Positions 1-11,757 of a stretch of DNA of 64,000 nucleotides are shown here, in pieces. The DNA comes from Glossina fuscipes (Eukaryota; Arthropoda; Insecta; Diptera; Glossinidae). A program made the translations under genes and the position numbers. Position 1 is the first letter of the stretch, and every line of letters starts with the position of its first letter. Under the pieces are notes generated by a model. The model saw only the letters and a program-made list of their open reading frames with translations, was not told the DNA's origin and did no database searches. Location: NCBI RefSeq assembly GCF_014805625.2, contig NW_023998414.1, positions 41,336,991-41,400,990 on the forward strand. The letters run 5' to 3'.

Positions 1-912
1 GGAAATGGATCAATTTGAAAGCTCTCTGTAGCTCATTCCGTACGCTTTGCAAAAGTGATTACGAGACTAATATAAACATATCCATTGGTGCGGTTATGCT
101 ATAAAAAGTTAGACAGAAGTAAATGTTGAAATTTTATTTAAATTTGTTTTTTCCTCCTTCTGTTTTTTTTTTTTTTTTTTGTTTTTGTTGCTTATAAATT
201 CTTAACAATATGTACCAACACATGTGGCAAAATGATTTTTTTTGTTTTTTGTTTTTTGTTACTTTACTTAGCACAAAGCGTATGTTTAAACAACAAATCT
301 AAAAAGTGTGTGAGTGCTACTTATGCAAATGAGTCTGTGTCTTAATTTTTCACATTTTCACAAATGGCATAATAAACTTTTTCTCTTTCGGTTCGCTTTT
401 GACTAATTTACATTGTTGACTTGCAACAAAAACACTCTCATATAAGCAAAGAATCAGTTCATGTACGTGTATATCGGCATATATGCGATTCGGTATATAT
501 TCAATTACATTGAAAATCTCATACATATGCAAAACTCCTTCAACAAACATTTAAAAGCATAAAAAACATAAAACAAAAAAACAAAAAAAAAAAAAAAAAA
601 AAAAAGAATAGAAGAAGAAGTAAACAAATACCAATTTGAAATTATGTCTTATTGTATATATATATATAAATATGTGTGTATGTGTTTGTGTGTAGAAATT
701 AAAACACTTTCTTGTGTTCAAAAACACATTTCGAATATAATGCGTATGTGTTTGGTTGCAAGTGCAAATGATGGCATAACTTAACGTGTGTTGGTGTGAG
801 CTGAGTATAGTTTATGAGTTTTTTTTTTTTTTTTCTTTCGCTTAAGCTTTAAAAAAACCGTTTTTTATTCTGCATCAATGCCGAGTGAATAGAGTGAAAA
901 GCTCATTAATTC

Positions 913-973
913 AGTTCGTTGGCACAGCTGTTACACTTCAATACCATTTCCAATGACTTGAAATTTCCGACAG
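913..973 (+). promoter_or_regulatory. Possible transcription start and short non-coding first exon
   Basis: A perfect fly initiator TTCAGTT (910-916) is followed 60 nt later by CGACAG|GTAAGCTC, a good splice donor at 974. The stretch between is more GC-rich than its surroundings and contains only a tiny ATG-TGA frame. It could be a 5' UTR exon of a plus-strand gene; no partner exon was found. Confidence 0.25.
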
Positions 974-3651
974 GTAAGCTCAATAAGTTGCAAGTCTTCT
1001 ATACAGCTATTTATTATATCCTTTTATATTAACATTAGCACATACATAGTGCTTTCCTCTGGACTTATGCTAAATTTTTCATATGATTCGCATGACTTCC
1101 TTGGGGCCGATTGGTTCTGCTCTCCCACATTTTATTTTCCAATTATATAAAAATCAATAGTAAAACAATTCTCCCTCCATTCGGTAACCAAATCAACTGC
1201 CCGATGCTGGTGAATGATCCGATTTCTACAACCACAGCCACAAAATTGGAAGACTCCTGCTCCATAACACTCGCCGGATTATTGCACCCGAAACACATCC
1301 CTTCATATATCATTTTCAGTGATACAAACTTTTCGCTGATTGCATTCTTAACCTAGCGCGGTACTCATTTCAGTCGGTTATTACGCATTAGCAATAAGTT
1401 CGGAACATTGCTCTTACGTGCAACCACACTGTTCTTTCATATTTTGCATTTCTTCGCTTTATAGTCGCGGAACTGCGAACAACAATTCGAATTATTTTTC
1501 AAGGCATTCAAATAGCAATTTCTCGCGACAAACCCTAACTGAATGAAAAATTTCGATGACAAATTTACACAATTCAAATATTAAGATAAAGTTTTGTATA
1601 AGACAAAAATCAAGTCGCAATAAAAGAACGTTTTTTTTTTTATCACGAACGCCAATATTAGTGAATGCAGATTTTCGTGTAATTGCTACACTTAGTTAAG
1701 GTATAGCATATGCAGAGGACAGTGCATAATATCGTGATAATCGTTATCGTTATTATACTACTGTCTTCAAAACGTAAGATCAATTTAATTTTTTTCAATC
1801 TATGTACAATTCCAATTCATTTTTTTCACTTTCAAAGTAATCGTCCTCAGATACTATATATACTTATGCCAGTTCTTTCCAATCTTCGAAAGAGTTAATA
1901 AAATCGATTAGGCTGGCATGGCCTTTGTTTGTAGCTTTCTGCGATTAAGCTTGTATCTCTTTAAAGAAAGGGTCAGAAAGGCTAAACTGGCCTTACTGCT
2001 TGAACATAGTATTTATTATAAGGTAAGAAAAATTCGTTCATTACCATTATACTCGAAATTTTTCAACTTAAGTTATTATGCAGTTTACCTCAACAAGCAG
2101 AGTGACATTCGGTTTAAGTTACTTAAGCAATATTTTAAATGACTCTAAAATATGGCTAAAAACGTTATTTTTCTACAACTAGTCAGAGCGAGTCTAGCGA
2201 GCTTTTTTTTGATTGAATAATTTAACCGAATACGAATACATTTTACAACTTGTGCAAATGATCAAACTTGAGTTGAGAAAGAAAAACGCTTACCGCAAAA
2301 GTATACTCCCTTTACACATTCAATATCCATATTTATGTCTATATCTAATTATATATATACATACATATATATATATTTTTTTCTTTTTGCAAAGCTTTGC
2401 GTGAAGTCTGATCTTTCTATTATATTCACTATCGTATATGCGATACGAAAACATACTTTAAAATTTCTCATTTTAATCTTAATCCCGTCAAGTCAAGGAG
2501 GGTGCCCGACAGTGATAAGAACCGACGGATGTATGAGCAAACAGATATAACTTAAAAGAGATTCAGAAACATGCGTTGATCAAAATTAAAAGGTGACCTA
2601 TCTTTCCTTTGTCTTTTGTCTTCAACATTCGCCATATGGAACATCTTCTTCCAAGATTGCCGTGACTAGGCTTGCCGTGACGCCTATGAAAATGAAAGTT
2701 TATTCATAAAAATTGCTTCGCTACCTAAATTTAATTTCAAATATTGGGCTTTAAGCTTTTGATCTACATGCGGGGGTTTGTTATGCAATTTACTTTTCAA
2801 GCTGGGTTAAGAAAGAAAAACCCTTTTGATGCAGAAGATGATTTTCGATTGCAACACGGCAGCATCCATGTCCACACTGATCAAGATTGTGTACACTCTT
2901 TGCAATCTTATGCCAATAACGTATTTCTATACACCAGCAATATTTTGCAAATCTAATAGTATTAGTAGAAGGAGAAGGTAGGAAGGTAAATATAGAGCCA
3001 CTTACTTACTTACTTACTTACTTTTAGATGTAGACGTTACGATATATATAGGAAACTTATTATATACCCTTTCGCGTTAAAAGATATGATAAATAAATAA
3101 AATACTTATTTTAATACAAAAATATTAGCGAGCAAACAAAGCGACCTATGGTTCTCCCGATTATCTTTTCAAATCGCATATAGCTTGTTTGATTTTGAAC
3201 TTTGGCTGTTTTAAGCGTAAGTGTCCAAGTAAGTGTCCCCCAAATCAGCATATATGACCAGCTTTCAAGCTGACAAAAGGATATATGCTTTGAAGGGTTC
3301 TAACTTGTGCTCTTAGATGTAAGAACCTGCATGTCAAGCTCAGCATAAATCCATTTTGATGCTTGTATTGCTTTAAATCTGTAATTTGGTTCAGTGTACT
3401 TGAGGATATGAAATTTTTCTTGGTAAAAGCTAAAATATTATTTGAACTGAATCTAAGTAAACGCTTGACTAACAGTACATTCGATTAGAGACATACATAG
3501 AATACAATCTATAGCATTATACGGAGTGTCAGTTAAGCTCTCTAGAGGAAATAAGGTTGCACGACTGTGGCAATATAATTCTCTAAGCATTTACACACAA
3601 ATATATATATATATATACAAATAAACAAGCATACATATACACATACAAGCT
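974..3651. other. Non-coding, no gene seen
   Basis: AT-rich DNA, A/T runs and stop codons in all frames. Open stretches at 1111-1356 and 1918-2142 show no motif or usable exon structure. A nested palindrome (AGCATATAT / ATATATGCT around CAGCTTTCAAGCTG) sits at about 3247-3293. Confidence 0.6.
3000..3024 (+). repeat. (ACTT)n microsatellite
   Basis: Six ACTT units. Confidence 0.95.
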
Positions 3652-4051
3652 NNNNNNNNNNNNNNNNNNNNNNNNNNNNNNNNNNNNNNNNNNNNNNNNN
3701 NNNNNNNNNNNNNNNNNNNNNNNNNNNNNNNNNNNNNNNNNNNNNNNNNNNNNNNNNNNNNNNNNNNNNNNNNNNNNNNNNNNNNNNNNNNNNNNNNNNN
3801 NNNNNNNNNNNNNNNNNNNNNNNNNNNNNNNNNNNNNNNNNNNNNNNNNNNNNNNNNNNNNNNNNNNNNNNNNNNNNNNNNNNNNNNNNNNNNNNNNNNN
3901 NNNNNNNNNNNNNNNNNNNNNNNNNNNNNNNNNNNNNNNNNNNNNNNNNNNNNNNNNNNNNNNNNNNNNNNNNNNNNNNNNNNNNNNNNNNNNNNNNNNN
4001 NNNNNNNNNNNNNNNNNNNNNNNNNNNNNNNNNNNNNNNNNNNNNNNNNNN
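3652..4051. other. Assembly gap (400 N)
   Basis: Exactly 400 unknown bases, flanked on the left by an AT/ACAT-rich repeat and on the right by a poly-A run. A second gap of 10 N is at 22443-22452. Confidence 0.99.
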
Positions 4052-6659
4052 AAAAAAAAAAAAAGAAAAGAGCTCCATGATCATCATCATGGTTGTTCTC
4101 ATTACTAGGGCCATTATTATGGGAATTATGGCTGCGATTCGTGTATGCATGTGTACGTGTATATGTGTGTGAATGTGTATATAAAATATACACACAAACC
4201 AAAGTTAAACTCTCCAACTGTTAGTTGCATACCGAGAAAATACCACATAAACTAGAAGAGACAAGTGACAGGCAGTATATTTTACTGGTCTTCAATATAC
4301 ACATATACATATATACTTGATAGTTATAGCTATGTTTGCGACGTTGGGTGTGAAGGCACACAACTCTCGCTAAGCATTTATCCATTTGTACAATTGTTAT
4401 TAGATTTTTCAAGTGCCTCAAGTAACTGGAACTGGAAGTACCATACAGATAAACAGTAGGAGTGTGAACATTTCTACTTGCCGCATGCACTACTCGGTTG
4501 GTTGCAGTTGCAAAGCAGACAAGCAGCTTACCCACACTACGATAGTTTCGTATGCTTTTGTTTGTTTTTTTTTTTTGTTTTTTATTTCTCTTTCTTTCTT
4601 TCATATGATGATGGCCTTAGCTCGCCAGTTAGCTCCCGAAAACACACCAAAAAGGACAGTAACAACAACAATAAAAATACCACCCGCCTATGGCTCTGGC
4701 CTGGATGCAAACATTTATTTCCAAAATTGCAACAACAACTACGATAACCATTTATTCAATGATGAAAATTCACGTCTATGCGAGATATGAGTAAAGTGAG
4801 TAAAAAAGTTTATCCAGAGAGAAGAGAAACTCGTTTTGCGATAGGTGAATATATACGTTTGTTATTATTTTTTTTCTTTTTTTCTTTTTTCCTTTTTTAG
4901 TTTTTGTTTTTCTATTTTTCTTTTCTTGCTTTTTTTTTTGTTTTTTTCTTTTTTTTTTCTTTTTTTTTTAGTAGTTAAAGAAGGCGGGTCCATCGTTACG
5001 GCAACCATAAAAATACAATGAAAAGCGCATGAAGTAACACAAGTACGGCAATAACAACAAAAGTGTGGCAACAGCAACTATGAAAATCTAGAAGAAGAAG
5101 AAATACAATAATGCACTGGCAGGCAACCAGAGCTCACTGTAATAATGTAAGAGTTTTTCTGGTTGTGCAAGCTGGATTTTGTAAACCATTTTAAATGGAA
5201 ATGTACGCACATATATTTATCTACATATGTATGTTATGCACTGTTTTATGTTATGCAGGATATAAGCAATGAAAGCAAGCAAGGGCTAGAGGAGAGGAAT
5301 AAAAAAAATAAGAAAAAAAAAAACAACATACCAAAGAAAAAAGTTTTGTTTTTTTTTTTTTTATAGTACAAAAAGCAATAAAAATGAAATTGTGCAAAAA
5401 TGAAAAAAAAAAAAAAAATGACTGCAAGAAAGTACAACAAATGTAAAGAAAATATGTACACATGCAGCTGCTATTGCTCTCCTGCACTTGAATGTTCGCA
5501 TGTGTATATGCAAACTTGCACACAATTACTGTTATACATTTACTAGACTAAAAGTTATACTCATAAGCGCGCACACACACACACACACTCTACTACTATA
5601 TGTAATGCGTTACGAGCATAACAGAAATTTAAGGTATACCCTAAGGTTTTGATAAAAAATTTAATACTATTTCATATCTTTAGAGAATAATCTAATTAAA
5701 CCGTGTAAAAAATATATTCCATATGTACTATATTTAAAAAAAATTGAAAAACAAAAATATTTTGATAATAAACTGATTTTGAAAACCCTTTTGGATTTGA
5801 GTTACAATTAAAATTTTAACTTCAGCACAATATCGAACTCAATCAGACGTACATGAAATCGAGCAATCTTAGGCTATATTTGCAGAAAGAAAGTCTCTTC
5901 GGCACTCAGCAGAAAATCTTACATATCTTAATGTACAACCGTTTTTACAACCAAATATTTTGAGGCATTTGCTTAAGAGGGATCTTATCGTATTCCAAAC
6001 ACCAGCGTAGTAAATTTATAAAAACTGCTTATAGGCTTCATAAGAGCAGTTCTATCGGGGACTTTCAATGTACATTGTTAATAGCTTTTTCCTTAATGCC
6101 TTTCCTTATTACCACAGATGGGATTTTATAGAATACATATTTTTTATATTCACGTTTTTAATTAAGAAATTCAGTTGAATAGTGTTCAAACGAATTAATA
6201 AGAGATCTTTATAGAATCGGATTAATCAGCCGAGTCAAAATTTTTTTCTTATTATCCTCCCCCACAAACTGATATTCCATTAACTTAACCCCTTCGGTTC
6301 ATTTAACCGAATACAGCATCTGTTGGAAAGCAAAATAAACCGATAAAAAGAAAAATGATATAAAGAAAAACAATGAATATAAAAGCAAATTTTATTAAGT
6401 ATGCAAGAAAAAAGGAACGAATTGCAAAAATAAAACTAAAAAATATTTACTTAATTTTATTATAATTTATTTTCATTAACTTTGCATATTTTATCATATT
6501 TGTCCGCTTACTGCTATCATTAAATGCAATTATTCAAGCACGATGGTATACGAAATTTGTCATCCCGGTTGTAACATCAGCTGCACCCATCAGAAAAATC
6601 ACAAAGGTGCTGCTCAGTCTTGTCGACAATTTATATGTCAACCAATGGCATTAACAAAT
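4052..6659. other. Non-coding, low-complexity
   Basis: Poly-T and poly-A blocks at 4866-4970 and 5285-5420, a (CA)n at 5572-5588 and no supported gene. The open frame at 4602-4787 (plus) uses AAC-rich codons and has no homology I recognise. Confidence 0.6.
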
Positions 6660-6669
6660 ATATAATATC

Positions 6670-6860
6670 CGATATGTGATCCGCCTGAGTGGCCGAAGGC
6701 GAGGAATCTCGATCAACAACTCCAATCGTCGTGGCTTCAAACCTCAAGTGCGGTAGAGTTCTTAATAAAAGCCGATAGCCTTAGATGCGAGTGCTGTAAG
6801 AGTTTAGTCTTGGAATTTATTTCTCTGCCGAAATTAACCATAGTAATAATAATTATGATA
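6670..6860 (+). mobile_element. tRNA-derived SINE, copy 1 (complete)
   Basis: The head resembles a class II (Ser/Leu-like) tRNA: an A-box-like TGGCCGAAGG at 6690-6699 and a B-box-like GGCTTCAAACC at 6733-6743. The body (GTGCGGTAGAGTTCTTAATA onward) matches the two other copies in this window, and the 3' end is AAT-rich. An identical 10 bp ATATAATATC flanks it at 6660-6669 and 6861-6870, consistent with a target-site duplication, though AT-rich. The element does not code for protein and would depend on a partner LINE. Confidence 0.75.
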
Positions 6861-7004
6861 ATATAATATCTAAGGACTGCAGAACGATAAATCTACAATA
6901 TACATATAAAACACAAGTAAGAGCAAGCATTGCAAACATCCATTTAAAAAGTTTGTACTGAATTTGGTCCAATCGGTTTTCTAATACGCCCAGAGTTAAG
7001 CCTA

Positions 7005-7032
<28 letters not shown>
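7005..7032 (+). repeat. Poly-T run (28 nt)
   Basis: Homopolymer about 140 bp after the first SINE copy, not part of it. Confidence 0.95.
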
Positions 7033-7035
<3 letters not shown>

Positions 7036-7659
7036 TAAAAAAACTCGGAAACAGACCCCCGGCGAATTTGAAGAGTGCACCATCTCAAATCTGTACATAT
7101 ATCTCATAGAGATATATCATAAGTTATGAACGAGAATGTGTAATAGTTGTCGAAGTTTTCTCATTTCGTGCATAAAGTATATGTATATACCTATATATTT
7201 ATTTATATATACATATAAGAGAATCGATTTAAGCGCATGTTTCTGCTTGCCTATCTATTGGAATTATCTTTGCAATCTGACAACTTTCGAAATGTATTTT
7301 ATCAATTCCCGTAAAAAGTGAGTTGCCATTCAAGCATCATTCCAAATATCGGCGCAGTAAAGAACGCTTGGCCACAGTTATAGTGAGTTCATAGTCGGTA
7401 AAGGCAAGATAATGCTTACCGCTCCCACTAGTTTGCAGCCACTTTCTACCCCTTTCATAGTTTCGCCCTTTTTTTTCTGACCGTCACCCATACTATACGT
7501 ACAGGGGACCTCCTCTAAGTGATCGGCTTAATTGGTTATATCAAAAAACAAGAATAAAAGAAAAGCAAGTAAAAACCCTATACTGGGGTCACGATTCGCC
7601 TTACAGTTATGCATGTAACGACTTTTAGTCGAACAAGTGGTCCGGTCCGAACTATTTCG

Positions 7660-7960
7660 GATAGCGTTCTTCCTTGAGCCAAGTCTTATCGGCCAAGATG
7701 CCAAGTTTCATCAAAATATCTCGAAAATCGTGGCCTGTAAGTTAAACACAAAAAAATAAGACGGGTGGACGGACCGGAAAGCTTAGAATCACTTTCTAAA
7801 TCGATCCGTATGACAAACGGTGACTCTATCTCAAGTATTTCTGGGCATTGCGTACATCCACTCGAACTTAATATAACGTTATACCACAAGTGTGTGTAAC
7901 ACAGACAACAGAAACACGTAAATCGGTCCTTAATTCTTCCCATAATTTTTTACATATATG
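7660..7960 (+). repeat. Probable degenerate dispersed repeat
   Basis: Carries repeat-family signatures TGCCAAGTTTCATCAAAATA and GGGTGGACGGACCGGAAAGC, in a stretch with no supported gene. Related but worn pieces lie near 19.49-19.70 kb and 33.06-33.15 kb. Confidence 0.3.
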
Positions 7961-8956
7961 TTTTTTTATTTTTCTTAGATTACGTCCTTAACACATTGGT
8001 TAGAGTGAAAAAAATACATACCCGGTCTCAATCCCAATTAGCAGATTTCGGTTTTACAAACCGTTTAACAGAATCAACAGTGCATTCCCATGCTTTAGGG
8101 GTATATCTAAAAAAAGCAAATGGATCTTCACAAATATCCACATTAAAGGTATGAATACATAAAGTAGTGCATCAATAACTAGCGCAGACAGATGCACAAG
8201 TTTGGCAAGTTATATTAAATTATATCAGAATAACGGCAACGAAGAAAAGTTGATAACTTTGATATTAATGTGATTTAAAGAATCCGACAACGATGCGATA
8301 ATATAGACGCTGTGGACGTTTCTAAATGGGAAAAAGAGTTTTTTTGAGATGCAGTTAACCGGATTAAACTTAATCTTGTGCATAATAATAATAATAATAA
8401 GTTAAGCAATTAACCCTCTGAAGCATACTACCGCAGTTGCGAAAATAAACACAAAGTGAGCCATTGCTTATCAAAGTAAGGTCAAATTGGGAGAAAGTGC
8501 CCTGCTCCGATATAAAAATAAATCCAGGAATGAGTTTTATTATAAACCTTATAATGTTAGAAAATGTCTTTGTAAAGGGATTCAATATCTAATCTACAAA
8601 AGTGTACAGAAAAACTTAACTAATAGAGGCTGAGGCTTCTGATTAAGAATGCGTTCGAATAACTTAGAGCAACCGCAATAGCGTTCTAGGTTTATTGTTC
8701 AACAAATGGACGCGCAAAAATGAACAATAGCAAACATATCGATAAGTTAGGATTGACAAAGTGATCGACTAATAGTGAAAGGTAAAAGGTGTTTATCATA
8801 AATTATATCATACTTACTATAATACTATGTATCCCGTTTACGTTAAAGATATATAGGGTGTCACAAAATGTACGAAAGATTTGAATTTGCCGCCATTTGT
8901 GCAGCAAAGTCTTGGCAATCATAAAAAATAGAAAGAATGTTGCCAGTTGTCAGAAG

Positions 8957-9007
8957 CATTACATAAGAGAGGAACTCGTTTTCATTGTTGAACAATATTT
9001 TAAAAAT
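8957..9007 (+). pseudogene. Fragment of a mariner-like transposase N-terminus
   Basis: The plus-strand frame from 8957 reads HYIREELVFIVEQYFKN, the start of the first helix-turn-helix of many mariner-type transposases (xxRVFIVEQYFKNx). It then runs into a CT-rich repeat at about 9008-9030 and no further transposase is visible. GGGTGTCACAAAATG at 8857-8871 could be a leftover of the 5' end. It is the opposite transposase end and strand from the 28.2 kb fragment. Confidence 0.5.
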
Positions 9008-11121
9008 CTGTCTCCCTCTCTCTCTCGCTCCTTCTGGTGAACTCTCTCATTGCGGTGATCAAAATGGTGATATGAAACTAAACTCAATGCAATAAAATTT
9101 TATAAATCAGTTTATAAAACATTGATACCCAAGGATGCGGTTAGTTGTGTTGAGAGAGAATCACGGACAGAAGGATGAAAAGTTCTCTCGCGCGTAAATT
9201 CCTTCAACACAGTCTATTGCGACTAAGAATAATAAAAAAAAATTGTTTCATTAGATATTGAAATTTTTAAGAAGATGGACTAAACATAAGTTTAGAAGCA
9301 ATGGCGGGATTGAAGTTTTAAAATATGATTTTTGAATATAAGACGTAGCTTAATGCTGATTCGTATACAAATATAGTCCGATTATGAGTTGACAAAATTG
9401 TAGAAATTTTAATGATGGGAAGATTAATTATCTAATTGCTTCTTTTCCTTTGGATGGACCATTTCACTCTAGCATATCCAGTTTTGTCTTTTAAAAGTCT
9501 TTTTAACCTTACGTTGAGTAATTTTGCTTATTGGCAATATTTTTTAGTATGTCGTCTTGCTAGAAATTTTCTACGTATGCCAAAAGAGACCCATTTTAAT
9601 GAACTCGATTTGTTTGGTGTCTAACGACCTTATTGTTCAAGGCCCCTTTCACCACGGACGTCTGTTTAATTTGGCACGACATTAAACAAGCAGTGATAAT
9701 GAAAACAAGTGAGAACATTATAATCGGACAAGGCCAACCATTACATACCATATACCATTTCTCCTAGCATAGTTATTCACTCATTTTGGTAGCAATACAC
9801 CAAAGATTACACATTGTTTTCAAGCAAAGGCATACTTTCCACACAAAGCCGGCGTATTGGAGAGCGCCCAAATTTAGCAAATTTGAATCCTAGGAATTTT
9901 ATTATTTTACAGTTTCCATCATAAAAAACGAGCAAGTAGGCTTTCTATCCATATAAAGACTTGCTTTCCATGCTAACCCCTTTATATACCAGGGTCTAAG
10001 AAATAGACCTATGTGAACCCCAATTTTCTACTGTCAATTTTTTTGCTAACTTGCTACTATGGGCGACTTTCCATCATCAAATATTAAAAATTATATCTCT
10101 TTACCATATAGAGATTCAGTTTTCATAGGAACGGTTACAGGAGAGGGGTTTCAAAAGGTAGCCGAACCAAACTTCTTATAGCACATTAGAATATTAAAAT
10201 ACTAATACTTAGCGATTTTTGTGAAGAAATTTTGAAACTTGGAATTTTTGTCTATACAACGATTTTTTAAAATAAAGCGTTATATAGAAAATGGTCGGAT
10301 AAGTGAACCAATCCGGACCAAAGCTCGCCAGTATACAAAATTTCAGGTTGATCACAAGAATACACAGACAGACATCAAATGGACATACAAGCTTAGAACG
10401 GCGTAATAAAGCGCTTCAGGGTTTTACATACGTCCGCACAAACTTGACATACTCTGTACAGCAAACGTTGCAGGGTGTAATGAGGACAACCGAAAGAAAC
10501 TGAATGGCAGCCTTGGCTTTATTATTAAAAAATGGCAATGAAAAGAATCGGAAAATAAAACGATTAATAATTGTCGAACTAAACGATATCTTGATCAAGC
10601 AACGGGTAAATTATATTTAAACTTTATCACAAGCTATGATCAAGTAAGTGAACTAAAAACACAAAATTGTTATGAAAAATTTAAGAAAATAAAAAGCTTA
10701 GCCGAATCTTATATATATAATTTGCCTAAGCTATTAAAAGGAGCTGTGCAAAATAAATATCGTTGCATATTTTTTGGCGTAATTAATTATTTTCGGGTCT
10801 TCTTTATTTCAGTTCATTCATACCTTACTCTTCTCCCGAATAATAAAAATGGATAAAGTATTATTATTTATATTAGGGCTAGAAATTTTATGGTTTCGAC
10901 AATGATTTAAATGATTTTTTTTTTTTTTTTTTTTTTGCTTTAAGGCGTTTCAATGTATAACAGCATCAATAAAAAGAAGAAGATTACAATTAGTAAGAAT
11001 CGAATTGTTCGACACCTACGATCTGCATTATTTTTAATGTAAATGCATTTGGAAGCAAAGCAAAGATATTCATACTTAGGGCAAGCCTTAGGGCGGAAAT
11101 CTTAGATTTCTCAGAGGAATG

Positions 11122-11148
<27 letters not shown>
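11122..11148 (+). repeat. (TA)n microsatellite
   Basis: About 13 TA units. Confidence 0.95.
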
Positions 11149-11154
<6 letters not shown>

Positions 11155-11712
11155 GCTTTCAATAATTATAAATTGAACAAAATAAAATTTGAATAAGTAA
11201 AGTGAATTTGAAATAATTTAATGTCAGTTTTTATTTGGTGCAGATAGTGGAGCGTTGAGAACGACTATTTCTCGCATCTATGGCGTTATGGCGTTGAAAA
11301 TGCAATTCGAAAATTAATATACCTTCCGGTAATGAATATCCAAAGAACTCCTCGTTCATGAGTACGTATCGTCAAAGTCGAGTGTGCAAAGATTATGCGA
11401 ACCATAATTTTCGAAAAACGCCGGCTGTTACATGAATTTCTCGTAATAATTTTCATGAAATCAAACCCAAAAGAAGTGATTGTCATAAATTTTTTTTTGC
11501 TACCATCGCCAAATGAATTGAATGACTAAGACATTCGAGTAGGAAGCATCAGTTGGACAGGCAACAACAATATTATACAACAATTGTTCGCAATTAAAAT
11601 TTTGTTGCGTATGAACTAATAACCCCAACTTTGTAATCAAATGGAAAATGTTCACAGATTCAATGGTCATTGAATTTCGTTTTGTTTTCCGTTATTTTTG
11701 TTATTGTCGTTC

Positions 11713-11757
11713 TTGTTGCTGTTGTTGTTGTTGTTGTTGTTGTTATTATTATTATTT
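11713..11757 (+). repeat. (GTT)n-(ATT)n microsatellite
   Basis: A GTT run followed directly by four ATT units. Confidence 0.95.

Noticed and set aside
1111..1356. Both strands open for 55-80 codons near 1.1-1.35 kb
   Set aside because: A weak resemblance of the minus-strand reading to a Tc1 transposase (a GQLIWL-like motif) was not supported by neighbouring motifs.
4602..4790. 61-codon plus-strand frame of balanced composition
   Set aside because: Depends on AAC/ACA repeats, has no usable donor in frame and no recognised relative.
7405..7505. Short minus-strand frame followed by a GTAAGC site
   Set aside because: 37 codons, next to worn repeats; too short and unsupported.
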